A DNA stretch of 64,000 nt from Methanoregula boonei 6A8. GTDB lineage: Archaea > Halobacteriota > Methanomicrobia > Methanomicrobiales > Methanospirillaceae. The translations under genes were made by a program, and so were the position numbers. Below, piece after piece: positions 52,989 through 63,062 of the stretch; positions within the stretch are counted from its first letter, which is position 1; each line of letters begins with the position of its first letter. The notes below the pieces were generated by a model. That model was given only the letters and a program-made list of their open reading frames with translations. It did not search any database and had not been told where the DNA came from. The stretch is from the NCBI RefSeq assembly GCF_000017625.1, contig NC_009712.1, positions 1,426,001 to 1,490,000 on the forward strand, in the 5' to 3' direction.

Positions 52989-54664
52989 AGACCGGGGCAA
53001 AACTCCTTGTCGAATCACTGCAGCGCGAGGGCGTCGATACACTGTTCGGCTACCCTGGCGGATCAGTGCTGCCGATCTATGATGAACTCTATGATTCACC
53101 ATTGCGGCACATCCTGGTACGGCATGAGCAGGCAGCTGCGCATGCCGCCGACGGGTATGCACGCGCGAGCGGCCGCGTAGGGGTATGCCTTGCCACCTCC
53201 GGGCCCGGTGCCTGCAACCTGGTGACCGGTATCGCAACGGCCTATATGGACTCGGTTCCCGTAGTCGCCATTACCGGCCAGGTCCCGACCACGATGCTCG
53301 GGAACGACGCGTTCCAGGAATCGGACATCCAGGGCATCACGATGCCGATTACCAAGCACAATTACCTGGTAAAAGAGACTTCAGACATTCCCCGCGTGGT
53401 GCAGGAAGCATTCTACATTGCAGGTACCGGGCGGCAGGGGCCGGTTCTCATCGATCTCCCCAAGGATGTCAACACCCGATCGGTAAAAGAGCCGATAGTC
53501 CCGGAGAAAGTGGTGCTCCGGGGCTACAACCCGACCTATAAAGGGCACAAACGACAGATCGACAAGGCCATCGAGCTCATCACGACAGCGGAACGGCCGC
53601 TCATCTACGCGGGCGGCGGGGTGATCTCATCCAATGCCTCACCGGAGCTTGTGGCCTTTGCCTCCACTCATGGAATACCGGTAACAACAACCCTCATGGG
53701 TATCGGGTGCATTCCCTGTGACCACCCGCTCAACATGGGGATGCTGGGAATGCACGGCACCGAGTACGCAAACTTCGCGGTCACCGAGTGCGATCTTTTG
53801 ATCGCCATCGGGGCCCGGTTTGATGACAGGGTCACTGGAAAGATCGATACTTTTGCACCGAACGCGAAAGTGATTCATATCGATATCGATCCGGCCGAGA
53901 TCGGGAAGAACAAGCGCGTGGATGTTCCGATTGTTGGAGACACAAAAGCAGTACTTACCGATATCATAGCAGGTCTTGCCAAAAAGAATGCAAGCGAAGC
54001 ATGGCAGAAGCGGATAAAGCACTGGAAGCAGAACCACCCCCTCCGGTACGGGAAGGACAACGGCTGCCTTCACCCTCAGTTCATCCTCCAGCAGATGAAC
54101 GAGCTCCTGAAAGGCGATGCTGTGATCGTCTCTGAAGTGGGCCAGAACCAGATGTGGACCGCCCAATACTTCTGCTTCCGCCATCCCCGAACCTGGATCA
54201 CATCTGGCGGCCTTGGCACAATGGGCTACGGCTTCCCTGCAGCAATCGGCGCACATTTTGCCCGGCCCGATGTGCCGGTCTTTGATGTGGCGGGCGATGG
54301 GAGCATCCAGATGAACATCCAGGAAATGGGAACGGTTGCGCAGTACAATATCCCGGTGAAAATCGCGATCCTCAACAACATGTACCTCGGGATGGTACGC
54401 CAGTGGCAGGAGCTCTTCTACGACCGGCGTTATGCTTACACTGAGCTCCCACCGGTAGAATTTGTCAGGATCGGACAGGCATATGGGATCGAAGGGATCA
54501 AGGTGGAATCCTGCGACGAAGTGATGCCGGCGCTCAAAGCTGCTGTGGACCATGACGGGCCGTTTGTGCTGGACTTCCGGATCGAGCGTGAGGAAAATGT
54601 CTTCCCTATGGTGCCGGCCGGGGCTGCCATCAACGAGATGATCGGGGGGCATCCTCCATCATGA
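52985..54664 (+). CDS. ilvB: Acetolactate synthase large subunit
   Basis: ThDP enzyme of Val/Leu/Ile synthesis, condensing pyruvate. [16 protein letters not shown] and [18 protein letters not shown] contain the catalytic glutamate, FAD-domain segments follow ([16 protein letters not shown]), and [29 protein letters not shown] is the ThDP/Mg motif. Length 559 is normal. It overlaps the synthase upstream and ilvN downstream by four bases each, so the three subunits and pathway enzymes are translationally coupled. Confidence 0.97.
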   Translation: MKTGAKLLVESLQREGVDTLFGYPGGSVLPIYDELYDSPLRHILVRHEQAAAHAADGYARASGRVGVCLATSGPGACNLVTGIATAYMDSVPVVAITGQVPTTMLGNDAFQESDIQGITMPITKHNYLVKETSDIPRVVQEAFYIAGTGRQGPVLIDLPKDVNTRSVKEPIVPEKVVLRGYNPTYKGHKRQIDKAIELITTAERPLIYAGGGVISSNASPELVAFASTHGIPVTTTLMGIGCIPCDHPLNMGMLGMHGTEYANFAVTECDLLIAIGARFDDRVTGKIDTFAPNAKVIHIDIDPAEIGKNKRVDVPIVGDTKAVLTDIIAGLAKKNASEAWQKRIKHWKQNHPLRYGKDNGCLHPQFILQQMNELLKGDAVIVSEVGQNQMWTAQYFCFRHPRTWITSGGLGTMGYGFPAAIGAHFARPDVPVFDVAGDGSIQMNIQEMGTVAQYNIPVKIAILNNMYLGMVRQWQELFYDRRYAYTELPPVEFVRIGQAYGIEGIKVESCDEVMPALKAAVDHDGPFVLDFRIEREENVFPMVPAGAAINEMIGGHPPS

Positions 54665-55164
54665 AGGCACATACACTCTCCATCCTCGTGGAGAACAAGG
54701 CCGGGGTCCTTTCAAGGGTCACCGGCCTCTTCTCACGACGCGGATTTAACATCGAGAGCCTTGCGGTAGGCACCTGCGAGGAACCGGACATGAGCCGGAT
54801 CACGATCGTTGTGATCGGCGATGATGCACAGGTCGAGCAGGTGATGAAACAGCTCAACAAACTCATCGATGTGATCAAGGTCTCGGACTTAACTGACAGC
54901 GAGCGGGTGGAACGGGAGCTTGCCATGTTTAAGGTGACGGCTGAACAGGGAGAGACCAGGGCCGAGATCATGCAGATTGCCACCATCTTCCGGGCCCAGA
55001 TTGTGGACGTGGGGGCAAAGTCCGTGATCCTTCAGGTAGTGGGAGATACCGACAAGATCAACGCGATGGAGAAACTGCTCCGCCAGTTCGGGATCAAAGA
55101 GCTGATCCGGACCGGCCGGATCGGGATCATGCGCGGCACAAAGACCGTAACGAGCAGCAAGTAA
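54661..55164 (+). CDS. ilvN: Acetolactate synthase small (regulatory) subunit
   Basis: 167 residues. N-terminal ACT domain [34 protein letters not shown] binds the feedback effector, usually valine; the C-terminal domain ([32 protein letters not shown]) contacts the catalytic subunit. Length and motifs fit the IlvN/IlvH family. Last gene of the operon; a TTTTCTTCTTTTTTAC run follows its stop as a likely T-rich terminator. Confidence 0.96.
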   Translation: MKAHTLSILVENKAGVLSRVTGLFSRRGFNIESLAVGTCEEPDMSRITIVVIGDDAQVEQVMKQLNKLIDVIKVSDLTDSERVERELAMFKVTAEQGETRAEIMQIATIFRAQIVDVGAKSVILQVVGDTDKINAMEKLLRQFGIKELIRTGRIGIMRGTKTVTSSK

Positions 55165-55311
55165 TTTTCTTCTTTTTTACACTATCCTCTTCCGGAGAGA
55201 TCGTATTTGGGATTGTCGCTCACCCGGCCTGGATGCTGTCTCTACGGAGGACAGACCCTTTCCGGGGGCTCCCGCTCCTGAGAAAATACGTGTACGAAAA
55301 AAGGGGGATAA

Positions 55312-56889
55312 TCAGAGGTACAGCATCAGCACGAGCATAATGCCGGTCACAAGGGTGAGTATAATCGCGACAGGTGCGACCTTGCGGACCACTTCGCCCT
55401 CGATACCAATCTTGTCTACGACCGCGGCGGCATTAATGATCTTTGCAACCGCAACTCCTGATGCAATGCCTCCAGCCACCAGGTGGGCAGCATAGACCTG
55501 GAGGAAGTCAAGGTTGAGGACATCGGTCGATTTTTTGAGGATGCCATAGAACATGACGTTGGATGAGGTCTCACTTCCCGAGACAAAGGATCCAAAGAGA
55601 CCCAGCATGGGGCTAAAAAGCGGGAACGCGACGCCGAAGATAAGGGCCAGCACAAGGCCGATAACCACGTTCATATTTGATGCCGCCGGGGCCAGGGTGA
55701 GTGCACCGTTGCTTACCGATTTTCCTGACCAGTCCATGACATAGGCAATAGCAAAAAAGACCATCGCGGCAAGGGTCGGGCTCCATGCCCGTTTCAGCCA
55801 GAGCTTGGTAATTTTGCCAACCTGCTCTTTTGACCGGATCAGGACAGGTGCAGTGATAAGGGTACTGATAAGCACCCAGAAATACGCCTGGCTCAGGAGA
55901 TTCAGGTTGACGATCTGGTCGGCCATGACCGGGATCTTCTGCATGTTGCCAAGAATCGAAGGCAGCCCGGACTTGAGGACCGGGATGCTGATGACAATAC
56001 AGAAGAGGACCAGCACCACCCAGGGAAGCGCTGCCTTCCAGAGCGGCATCTTGTCTTTCCGTTCGTCTTTTGCAGCCTGGACCGCGGCAGGCTCAGCGAC
56101 ATCAAGCGGCCGGCCCCGGATCTTTCTCATCAGGAAAAGGACTGCAACGGTGACAAGCCCGGAGAAGACTCCCACGAGGCCGATTGCCGCAGCCGGGAGG
56201 ATATGCACGAAAAGGATCGCACAAAGCCCCAGCGTCAGGCCGGCGACAAGTGCGGTGAAAAATCCTTTCTTTACACCGGTCCAGCCATCGGCTACCCAGA
56301 GCATGGCAAGCGCGATTCCTGTCGAGATCACCGGCAGGAACCATGCAACCGTAATCCCAAGGGAGCGAACATCGATGCCGAAGGCAGCTGCCGGAAGCGT
56401 GATCGGGACTGCCAGCAGCGAGAATGAGGTCAGCGGATCATATCCCAGGCAGGGCAGGGCAACTGCCGCAAGGGGGGAGAAACCGAGAGCGAGCATGATG
56501 GGCGGGAGCATGGTCACCGGGGTAGCCCCGATGGACACCAGAAATGTCCCGAAACCTACGTTTAACATCATAATCTGCTCGTACCGCTCCGCAGCAATCG
56601 TCTTGATGTATGCCGTGATGCTGCTGATCGCACCCGTCACGTCCATCATGGTGACCTGCAGGATGGAAAAGAGCACCATCAGCGAGATCCCAAACGATGA
56701 AAGCACGCCTTCCCAGGATGCCGCCAGTGCTACACTGGCGCTGGTCTGGAAAAAGAATACTGCAATTATAACGGTCAATACCCATCCGAAGATTCCCATC
56801 AGCGTTCCGGACTGCCGGAAAAGGACAAGCCCGATAAATATCAGGAGCATGGGCAGGATGGCCAGGATAAACAGAATACTCAGGTCCAC
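55312..56889 (-). CDS. lctP: L-lactate permease family transporter (LctP-like)
   Basis: 525 residues, about 12-14 helices. FGTFLVSIGATPVTMLPPIMLALGFSPLAAVALPCLGYDPLTSF and the C-terminal LFGSFVSGSETSSNVMFYGIL are LctP signatures. Family members exchange lactate or glycolate with protons. No lactate dehydrogenase lies nearby and lactate use by methanogens is rare, so the true substrate may be another hydroxy- or short-chain acid. Monocistronic on the minus strand, with promoter elements in 56890-57033 shared with the divergent flavoprotein gene. Confidence 0.87.
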   Translation of the reverse strand: MDLSILFILAILPMLLIFIGLVLFRQSGTLMGIFGWVLTVIIAVFFFQTSASVALAASWEGVLSSFGISLMVLFSILQVTMMDVTGAISSITAYIKTIAAERYEQIMMLNVGFGTFLVSIGATPVTMLPPIMLALGFSPLAAVALPCLGYDPLTSFSLLAVPITLPAAAFGIDVRSLGITVAWFLPVISTGIALAMLWVADGWTGVKKGFFTALVAGLTLGLCAILFVHILPAAAIGLVGVFSGLVTVAVLFLMRKIRGRPLDVAEPAAVQAAKDERKDKMPLWKAALPWVVLVLFCIVISIPVLKSGLPSILGNMQKIPVMADQIVNLNLLSQAYFWVLISTLITAPVLIRSKEQVGKITKLWLKRAWSPTLAAMVFFAIAYVMDWSGKSVSNGALTLAPAASNMNVVIGLVLALIFGVAFPLFSPMLGLFGSFVSGSETSSNVMFYGILKKSTDVLNLDFLQVYAAHLVAGGIASGVAVAKIINAAAVVDKIGIEGEVVRKVAPVAIILTLVTGIMLVLMLYL

Positions 56890-57033
56890 TTTGATCTACC
56901 CTCCGGGGTATGGAGGATTTGTCTGCTATGCCATAGCATAACACTATCGTTTTGATTCTACATTAAAAAGGACGGAAAGTGCACTAAATGCCCCGACTTT
57001 TTCCTGCCAGAAAGGTTTTAACGTGAGTTCTAT

Positions 57034-58374
57034 ATGATCTGCCCGCCAACATCTGGGGCAGTGAAGACTGCAATTCTTGGGGGCGGTTTATCCGGCCTTG
57101 CGCTGGCACGGCTCCTGTACAAACAGGGCATGGAGCTCGTGGTACTCGAAGGGGAACCGGTATATGGCGGCCTCTGCCGATCCTCCACAAAGAACGGGTT
57201 TACATTCGATAACGGCGGCTCGCACATCATCTTCTCGCGGGACACAGAGGTCCTCTCTTTTATGAGAGATATGATCGCGGACAATATGCAGGAGAATATC
57301 CGGAACACGAAGATCTTTTACAAAGGCCGGTATGTGAAGTATCCATTCGAGAACGGCCTTGCAGATCTTCCAGACGAGGACAGGTTCTTCTGCATTTCCG
57401 AGTTTGTAAAAACTCTTGTTGCAGTGGAAAAGGGCGAGCTTCCTGCTCCTGAGACGTTCCGCGACTGGATCTACTATACGTTCGGCAAAGGAATCGCCGA
57501 GTGCTACATGGTACCGTACAACGAGAAGATCTGGAAGTACCCCTCCCACAATATGTCCCTGCACTGGGTGGACGGGCGCATCCCCCGGCCCCCGGTTGAT
57601 GATGTGATTAAGTCCGCGATCGGCATCCCCACGGAAGGCTATACCCACCAGTCGGTCTTCTCGTACCCGCTGGATGGAGGCATTGAGGCTCTGGTAAAAG
57701 CAATTGCCCGGCCAATAGAACCGTTTATCAAAACAGGATTCCGGGTTCAATCGGTCAGGAAAGAACACGGGTACTGGCTCATCAGCGATGGTACAGAAAC
57801 GATACAAGCAGACCGGATCCTCTCCACTATCCCGGTCCAGCACCTGCTTGCCGCCCTGGAAGGTGTACCGGAAAATGTCAGGAAGGCCTGCAATGCGCTC
57901 ACGTACAACTCGCTGGTCTGCGTCAACATTGGTGTCCGCGGGACGGTACCGGACTACTCGTGGCTCTACATTCCTGATCCGGCGCTCGGGAAGACCAACC
58001 GGATCTCGTTTCCCTCGCAGTACAGCCGACATGTGACACCTGAAGGGTGCAGCGCAATTCTTGCCGAGATCACTCACCAGCCCGGCGATCCCGTGGCAAG
58101 GATGAATGACAACGATCTGATCGCCGAGGTCACGACAACGCTTACCGAAATGGGAATTATCACTCCCGATCAGATCGTCTTCTCTTCAGTGGTACGCCAG
58201 CCGTTTGCCTACGTGGTGTACGACAGGAACTACCAGAAGAACATCGCAATTGTCCGCGAGTACTGCAATACTATGGGCATCCCGCTTGTTGGCCGGTTTG
58301 CACAATTCGAGTACCTCAATATGGACGGGTGTATCCGGAGCGTGCTGGACTTTGTGGCATCCTATCCCGTATAA
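57034..58374 (+). CDS. FAD-dependent oxidoreductase, UDP-galactopyranose mutase/amine oxidase-like
   Basis: 446 residues. The dinucleotide fold KTAILGGGLSGLALARLLYKQG and the downstream E (VVLEGEP) bind FAD; YGGLCRSSTKNGFTFDNGGSHIIFSRD resembles the mutase/desaturase family. The middle section has WKYPSHNMSLHWVDGRIPRPP. The C-terminus GIPLVGRFAQFEYLNMDGCIRS is typical of sugar-nucleotide mutase relatives. A GTG at 57061 would give MKTAILGGG; ATG 57034 is kept. A GT2 glycosyltransferase follows after 72 bp, suggesting surface glycan synthesis. Exact reaction unknown. Confidence 0.8.
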   Translation: MICPPTSGAVKTAILGGGLSGLALARLLYKQGMELVVLEGEPVYGGLCRSSTKNGFTFDNGGSHIIFSRDTEVLSFMRDMIADNMQENIRNTKIFYKGRYVKYPFENGLADLPDEDRFFCISEFVKTLVAVEKGELPAPETFRDWIYYTFGKGIAECYMVPYNEKIWKYPSHNMSLHWVDGRIPRPPVDDVIKSAIGIPTEGYTHQSVFSYPLDGGIEALVKAIARPIEPFIKTGFRVQSVRKEHGYWLISDGTETIQADRILSTIPVQHLLAALEGVPENVRKACNALTYNSLVCVNIGVRGTVPDYSWLYIPDPALGKTNRISFPSQYSRHVTPEGCSAILAEITHQPGDPVARMNDNDLIAEVTTTLTEMGIITPDQIVFSSVVRQPFAYVVYDRNYQKNIAIVREYCNTMGIPLVGRFAQFEYLNMDGCIRSVLDFVASYPV

Positions 58375-58446
58375 AATCCCCGCGCTTTCGGCATCACGCT
58401 TATTATCAGAAAACCCTAAAAAAGTACAGGAGTTTTTCATCCCCCC

Positions 58447-59148
58447 ATGATCTCTGTTATCGTCCCCTCATTTAATGAAGAGGAGAACATTGCCCAGTGC
58501 CTTGTATCGCTCTCGCACCAGACCATTGAACGAAGCGAGTATGAGATCATTGTGGTGGACGGCGGATCCACAGATAAGACCTGCGAGATCGCCAGAAAGT
58601 ATGCGGATAAGGTATTTATCCAGACCAGCAAGAAAGTCGGCGGCGCCCGTAACGATGGGGTGATGGCAGCAAAGGGAGATATCATTGCCTCAACTGATGC
58701 CGACTGTATCCTCCCTCCGTACTGGGTAGAAAGGGTAAAAAAGGACTTTTCCGACAAGAACATAGTCCAGGTGTACGGGCCGGTGTACCCCATTGAGGAC
58801 AGTATGGGGAACCACTTCTCGCTTCTCCTGGCAAATACCTTCTCCCGGATCGGGTATTACAGCCGTACGTTTTACTATACGCTTGGCTGCAACACGGCAT
58901 TCAGGAAAGACGCATTTCTCCGTGCAGGTATGTACCGCTGCATCGATGCCGGGGATGACCTCGAAATTGCAATGCGCATGAAGGATCAGGGAAAGATCCG
59001 TTTTGACGGAAAACTTAAGGTAGGATTCTCCATGCGCCGGTACCAGCAGTATGGTACCTTTAAATCCCTGTATGAGTGGCTCTACATCGTAGCGCATGGC
59101 GGGGAGTCCCAGAAGTATGCCTACACCCAGAAAAAATACAACAAATGA
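58447..59148 (+). CDS. Family 2 glycosyltransferase
   Basis: 233 residues. ISVIVPSFNEEENIAQCLVSL and IIVVDGGSTDKTCEIAR form the GT-A nucleotide-sugar site, ASTDADCILPPYWVERV supplies the DxD metal motif, and CNTAFRKDAFLRAGMY with IDAGDDLEIAMRM gives the acceptor-site acidic residues. No membrane helix, so it acts at the inner face of the membrane on a soluble or lipid carrier substrate. Pairs with the flavoprotein upstream. Acceptor and donor sugars unknown. Confidence 0.9.
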   Translation: MISVIVPSFNEEENIAQCLVSLSHQTIERSEYEIIVVDGGSTDKTCEIARKYADKVFIQTSKKVGGARNDGVMAAKGDIIASTDADCILPPYWVERVKKDFSDKNIVQVYGPVYPIEDSMGNHFSLLLANTFSRIGYYSRTFYYTLGCNTAFRKDAFLRAGMYRCIDAGDDLEIAMRMKDQGKIRFDGKLKVGFSMRRYQQYGTFKSLYEWLYIVAHGGESQKYAYTQKKYNK

Positions 59149-59584
59149 GGGCGGGATAAGAATAACAGGGCAGCCGGAATGTGAGGACACTCCCGCCCCT
59201 GTCGCTGTTGAGGACCGGATAGCCGAATTCGAGGAGAGTGGGTTTGGCCGGCTATTGGGGCTGCATATCACCGAGGCGCGTGATGGCTATGCCCGGGTTG
59301 AGATGGACTGCGAGGGGAAGTGCAATCCGCACGGGATAGCCCACGGCGGGGCGATTTTTGCTCTTGCCGATCATGCATTTGGGATCGCGTCCAACTGCGG
59401 GAATTTCCACCACACGGCAGTCTCTGTCCACATCCAGTACCTTGCCCCGGCAAAAGGCCGGCTCGTGGCAATTGCCGAACGTGTGGGAAGAACCGGTACC
59501 TGCGAGATGCACCGGGTCACCGTGTACGAGGGTGACCGGATCGTAGCCATCTTTGACGGCGTCGCATTCCGGGTCTCATCGTAG
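59096..59584 (+). CDS. PaaI-type hotdog thioesterase
   Basis: A hotdog-fold acyl-CoA thioesterase: GRLLGLHITEARDGYARVEM, then GKCNPHGIAHGGAIFALADHAFGIASN (active-site HGG...D helix) and VSVHIQYLAPAKGRLVAIAERVGRTGTCEMHRVTVYEGDRIVAIFDGVAFRV. The hotdog domain starts near residue 40. ATG 59096 lies 52 bases inside the glycosyltransferase gene; ATG 59117 (MPTPRKNTT) also overlaps. Neither has a clear ribosome-binding site, so the first ~30 residues are uncertain. Substrate unknown. Confidence 0.85.
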   Translation: MAGSPRSMPTPRKNTTNEGGIRITGQPECEDTPAPVAVEDRIAEFEESGFGRLLGLHITEARDGYARVEMDCEGKCNPHGIAHGGAIFALADHAFGIASNCGNFHHTAVSVHIQYLAPAKGRLVAIAERVGRTGTCEMHRVTVYEGDRIVAIFDGVAFRVSS

Positions 59585-59656
59585 TTCCCACAGTGTTCCT
59601 TTCTTCCTTTCCGGTAACCTGCCGCTTTATTGTATTGTTGTACCTCATACTTCCCT

Positions 59657-60217
59657 ATGACAGCTGAGAAAGATGCAGTGGCCACTGTTGCCGGACTCAT
59701 GGCCCTTGCAGCCCGCACGGCGCCCAAAGGAAAAGGGCAGGACGAGATCCTCATCACGGTACTCACTGATGTCCAGAAAAAGAAAGTCGCAACGGCGATG
59801 CAGGAGTACGGCACGAAAAATGGCGTGGGTTTCTTCCTGCGCGACGCCGGCAATGTAGCCGCAAGCGATGCCTGCATCGTTATTGGTGCCCGGGGAAAGG
59901 CATACGTCGGGATTAACTGCGGGGCCTGCGGGTATCCCACGTGTGCGGCTTTTGCCAAGGCAACAGGAAAGGCAAAGACGCAGAATACACCTTTTGCCGG
60001 CCCGAACTGTGCGGTGAGGATGACGGATCTCGGGATCGCGGTAGGTTCCGCAGCAAAGACTGCCCAGATCCACAACGTGGACAACCGGATTATGTACTCG
60101 GCCGGGTCAATAGCGATGGCCCTTGGGTTCCTTGGCAGGGATTGTACGGCAGCCTACGCCATCCCGCTCTCGGTATCTGGAAAAAGTATCTACTTTGACC
60201 GGCCAACCTCAAAATAA
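59657..60217 (+). CDS. DUF2148 (ferredoxin-like domain) protein
   Basis: 186 residues from ATG 59657 (MTAEKDAVATVAGLM); the frame extends to 59630 without a better start. The body reads LMALAARTAPKGKGQDEILITVLTD, then the cysteine motif VGINCGACGYPTCAAF and a distal AGPNCAVRMTDLGIAVGSAAKTA. This is the DUF2148 pattern, presumably an Fe-S protein with flavin-reductase-like helices. An RBS is weak; the transcript may be leaderless. Role unknown, probably redox. Confidence 0.85.
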   Translation: MTAEKDAVATVAGLMALAARTAPKGKGQDEILITVLTDVQKKKVATAMQEYGTKNGVGFFLRDAGNVAASDACIVIGARGKAYVGINCGACGYPTCAAFAKATGKAKTQNTPFAGPNCAVRMTDLGIAVGSAAKTAQIHNVDNRIMYSAGSIAMALGFLGRDCTAAYAIPLSVSGKSIYFDRPTSK

Positions 60218-60330
60218 GATTCAAGCAGTAGTTGTAGGACCCAAAATTCGTGCAGGGCGAGCATCAGGATGCCTTTTGCATCACCTCTCTTTTAACCCGG
60301 AAATGCTAATACCGTACAGAAGGCTTCCTT

Positions 60331-61080
60331 ATGTATACCCTCGTATTGCTGCGCCATGGCGAAAGCACCTGGAACAAAGAGAACCGCTTCACCGGCTGGA
60401 CCGATGTTGACCTTTCAAAAGATGGGATTGTTGAGGCCGGGAGATCCGGCCGGCTGCTTAACGAAGCCGGCTTCACCTTTGATCTCTGCCATACATCTGT
60501 GCTCCGCCGGGCTATCCGGACACTCTGGATCGTACTTGACACAATGGACCTGATGTACCTCCCGGTTCATCATTCGTGGCGGCTAAACGAGCGTCATTAC
60601 GGGGCACTTCAGGGGCTGGACAAACGTGAAACCACCGAGAAGTACGGCAAAGAACAGGTCCTGCTCTGGCGCCGGGGCTATGCAGTACGCCCGCCGGCAC
60701 TTGCAGAGGAGGACCCCCGGCATCCCCGGTTTGATCCCCGCTATGCGGGTCTGGGGCCGGATGCACTACCGGCAACCGAATCCCTGGAGGATACGCTTGC
60801 CCGGGTGGTGCCGTACTGGAAAAATTCCATTGCCCCGGAGGTGAAGGCAGGAAAACGGATCCTTATTGCAGCACACGGGAACAGTATCCGCGCACTAGTC
60901 AAGTACCTTGATCATATTCCTGACAATGAGATCACCGGGCTCAACATCCCGACCGGTTTCCCGCTGGTGTACGAGATTGACAAGGATCTGCACCCGATCC
61001 GTCATTACTATCTGGGCGATCCCGATGAGATCCGGCGGGCAACTGAGTCGGTGGCAGACCAGACCTCGGCAAGGAAATAA
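60331..61080 (+). CDS. gpmA: 2,3-bisphosphoglycerate-dependent phosphoglycerate mutase
   Basis: Interconverts 3- and 2-phosphoglycerate. [29 protein letters not shown] holds the phosphohistidine (RHG), [23 protein letters not shown] is the substrate loop, and [19 protein letters not shown] the second active histidine. 249 residues. This is the bacterial dPGM type, while many archaea use the cofactor-independent enzyme, so ancient transfer from bacteria is likely. Not in an operon with other glycolysis genes here. Confidence 0.95.
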   Translation: MYTLVLLRHGESTWNKENRFTGWTDVDLSKDGIVEAGRSGRLLNEAGFTFDLCHTSVLRRAIRTLWIVLDTMDLMYLPVHHSWRLNERHYGALQGLDKRETTEKYGKEQVLLWRRGYAVRPPALAEEDPRHPRFDPRYAGLGPDALPATESLEDTLARVVPYWKNSIAPEVKAGKRILIAAHGNSIRALVKYLDHIPDNEITGLNIPTGFPLVYEIDKDLHPIRHYYLGDPDEIRRATESVADQTSARK

Positions 61081-61176
61081 TCTTTTTTTATCAGATGCCG
61101 CTGCACCAGATTTGTCCAAAAACCTGTCTGATCGAAACCTTTTCGTTCCAATAAGGATCATAACCACTGACAGACC

Positions 61177-62256
61177 ATGCCAGTGATGATGATACGCGGC
61201 GGCGACTTGGATCTCGTGGAGTATGACTTCCGGACATTCCTCCCCGGCGAGATCCCAAAGACGCTCGGCCTGGAGAAGAACAACTACCGGCTCCGGCCAA
61301 AGAAGGGAAAGATCGTGGTAAAGGCCCCGGCCCGGATCCATCTCTCGGTTCTTGACATGAACCGGTTTGCCCCGGATCATGCTGGTGGCGGAGGGATCGG
61401 TTTTGCGATCCAGTGCTACTGCACCGCCGAAGTGGAATGTACCCGCCAGGGTCTTTTGATTGATTACAACCGGTCGGTTATTATCGAGAACTTTGTTGCG
61501 GTCTTTAACAAGGCCGTCGGGTATACCGGCGGGTTTAAGATCAAGGCAACAGACCATGAACGCAAGCATGTGGGCCTTGGATCTACGAGCACGGTGATGA
61601 TCGCTGTGGCAACCGCGTTGAATGAAGCCGTGGGATCACCGCTTTCCAATGCAGAACTCCGTACCTTGATCGGTCACAACTATGTTGAGGAAACAGCTGA
61701 CGGCGCCATTGCATTTGGTTTTGAAACCGGCGTCGGGCCTGCGGCAAGTACGTATGGGGGGATGGCCGTGATGGGCGATGAGCTGGTGCTTGTGTACCAC
61801 CATGCCTTTGCTGAGGGCAAGAATGTCTTTATCGTGGTTCCGCCCACGGATATCTCCTCTGCCGGCACAAAGGAGTTTGATCTCCTCATGAACCGGGCGC
61901 GGACGCTCGATTACCGGGACCGGGAACTCAAGGCATACTTCCTTTTGATGGACTTCGTTCCCGCACTCGAACGCAATGATCTCAAAAAGATCGGGGATGT
62001 CATCTGGGAGATCGAGTTCCGCGGCTCAAAAAGGGCCGAGGTGGAGCACCACAGTTACCGGATCTACCAGTACATGAGCATGCTTCGCGAAGCCGGTCTC
62101 GAATTCGTGGGCATGAGCTCTGTGGGGCCGTCAATCGCGATCGTAACTGATAAGAGCAGAAAGGAGATCCAGAAGATCCTCGCGCCGCTCGATCTCTCAA
62201 TTGCCATTGCCACAAAGGTGGACAATAACGGCCTCTCAGTCACGTACGGAAAATAG
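61177..62256 (+). CDS. Beta-ribofuranosylaminobenzene 5'-phosphate synthase-like protein
   Basis: GHMP-superfamily protein of 359 residues, resembling the enzyme that joins p-hydroxybenzoate-type precursor and PRPP early in tetrahydromethanopterin synthesis. Core: VVKAPARIHLSVLDMNRFAPDHAGGGGIGFAIQ, GLGSTSTVMIAVATALNEAVG (phosphate loop), NYVEETADGAIAFGFETGVGPAASTYGG, and EFVGMSSVGPSIAIVTD. An extra ~47 N-terminal residues (LDLVEYDFRTFLPGEIPKTL) precede the core, which is longer than the classical form. It could be a divergent paralogue. Start ATG 61177; M4 or M5 also possible. Confidence 0.8.
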   Translation: MPVMMIRGGDLDLVEYDFRTFLPGEIPKTLGLEKNNYRLRPKKGKIVVKAPARIHLSVLDMNRFAPDHAGGGGIGFAIQCYCTAEVECTRQGLLIDYNRSVIIENFVAVFNKAVGYTGGFKIKATDHERKHVGLGSTSTVMIAVATALNEAVGSPLSNAELRTLIGHNYVEETADGAIAFGFETGVGPAASTYGGMAVMGDELVLVYHHAFAEGKNVFIVVPPTDISSAGTKEFDLLMNRARTLDYRDRELKAYFLLMDFVPALERNDLKKIGDVIWEIEFRGSKRAEVEHHSYRIYQYMSMLREAGLEFVGMSSVGPSIAIVTDKSRKEIQKILAPLDLSIAIATKVDNNGLSVTYGK

Positions 62257-62285
62257 AATTCTCTTTTTTTAAACTACCGGGCAAA

Positions 62286-62945
62286 TTACTGGCAACCATC
62301 CTTCTTCTGCTGCCAGCACGAGGAGACAATGCCGATAATAAGCAACAGGATCGTAACTGCCGTTACTGCAGCCACCATGAGGAGAAGCAGGCTCATATTC
62401 TCCCGAACAATGGGGAGTCTGCCAAAGTAGAAACCCGACAGCACCACGACAAGCGTCCACGCGACTGCGCCGAGCACATTGTAGAACAGGAATCGGTGGA
62501 ACTCCATGGTCCCAACCCCGGCAAGAAACGGTGCAAACGTCCGTACCACCGGTACGAACCGGGCCACAAAGATAGTAGTGCCGCCGTACTTCTCGTAGAA
62601 TGCGTAGGTATCATCAAGATACTCTTTTTTAATCAGGTTCGGGAACCGCTCCTTAAAAACGTGGATCCCAATGTAACTGCCCAGCCAGTAATTGAGGGCA
62701 TCGCCGCAGACAGCTCCGAGAATGAAAGCCACGATCAGGAGGTTAAGGTTGAGGATTCCCCCGGCTGCAAGGGCTCCTGCAACAAAAAGCAGGGAATCCC
62801 CGGGCAGAAATGGCGTGACAACGAGGCCGGTCTCAAAAAAAATGATGGCAAAGAGGATCAGGTACGTCCAGAGGCCATAACTGTGCACCACCCCGGCAAG
62901 GTGCAAATCGAGATGGAAGATCAGATCGATAAACGATACCATCAT
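62286..62945 (-). CDS. DedA/SNARE-associated family membrane protein
   Basis: 219 residues from ATG 62945 (MMVSFIDLIFHLD), immediately followed by a second ATG. DedA landmarks: FETGLVVTPFLPGDSLLFVAGALAAGG, GDALNYWLGSYIG, and the basic pair FVARFVPVVRTFAPFLAGVGTMEFHRFLFYNVLGAVAWT. Five to six hydrophobic helices. The frame extends to 63017 but the extension is not hydrophobic or conserved-looking. Family members support lipid-carrier (undecaprenyl or polyprenyl phosphate) recycling and membrane homeostasis; the substrate here is inferred. Confidence 0.9.
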   Translation of the reverse strand: MMVSFIDLIFHLDLHLAGVVHSYGLWTYLILFAIIFFETGLVVTPFLPGDSLLFVAGALAAGGILNLNLLIVAFILGAVCGDALNYWLGSYIGIHVFKERFPNLIKKEYLDDTYAFYEKYGGTTIFVARFVPVVRTFAPFLAGVGTMEFHRFLFYNVLGAVAWTLVVVLSGFYFGRLPIVRENMSLLLLMVAAVTAVTILLLIIGIVSSCWQQKKDGCQ

Positions 62946-63062
62946 GGCTGGTACAAGATATGAGGCCGCCTGCATATATCTACCTGAGGTACAAACCATC
63001 GGTTGTAGGGAACCCACGCCGGGAACATTTTAATCCGGGACGCCCTACGGTACAACTGTCCC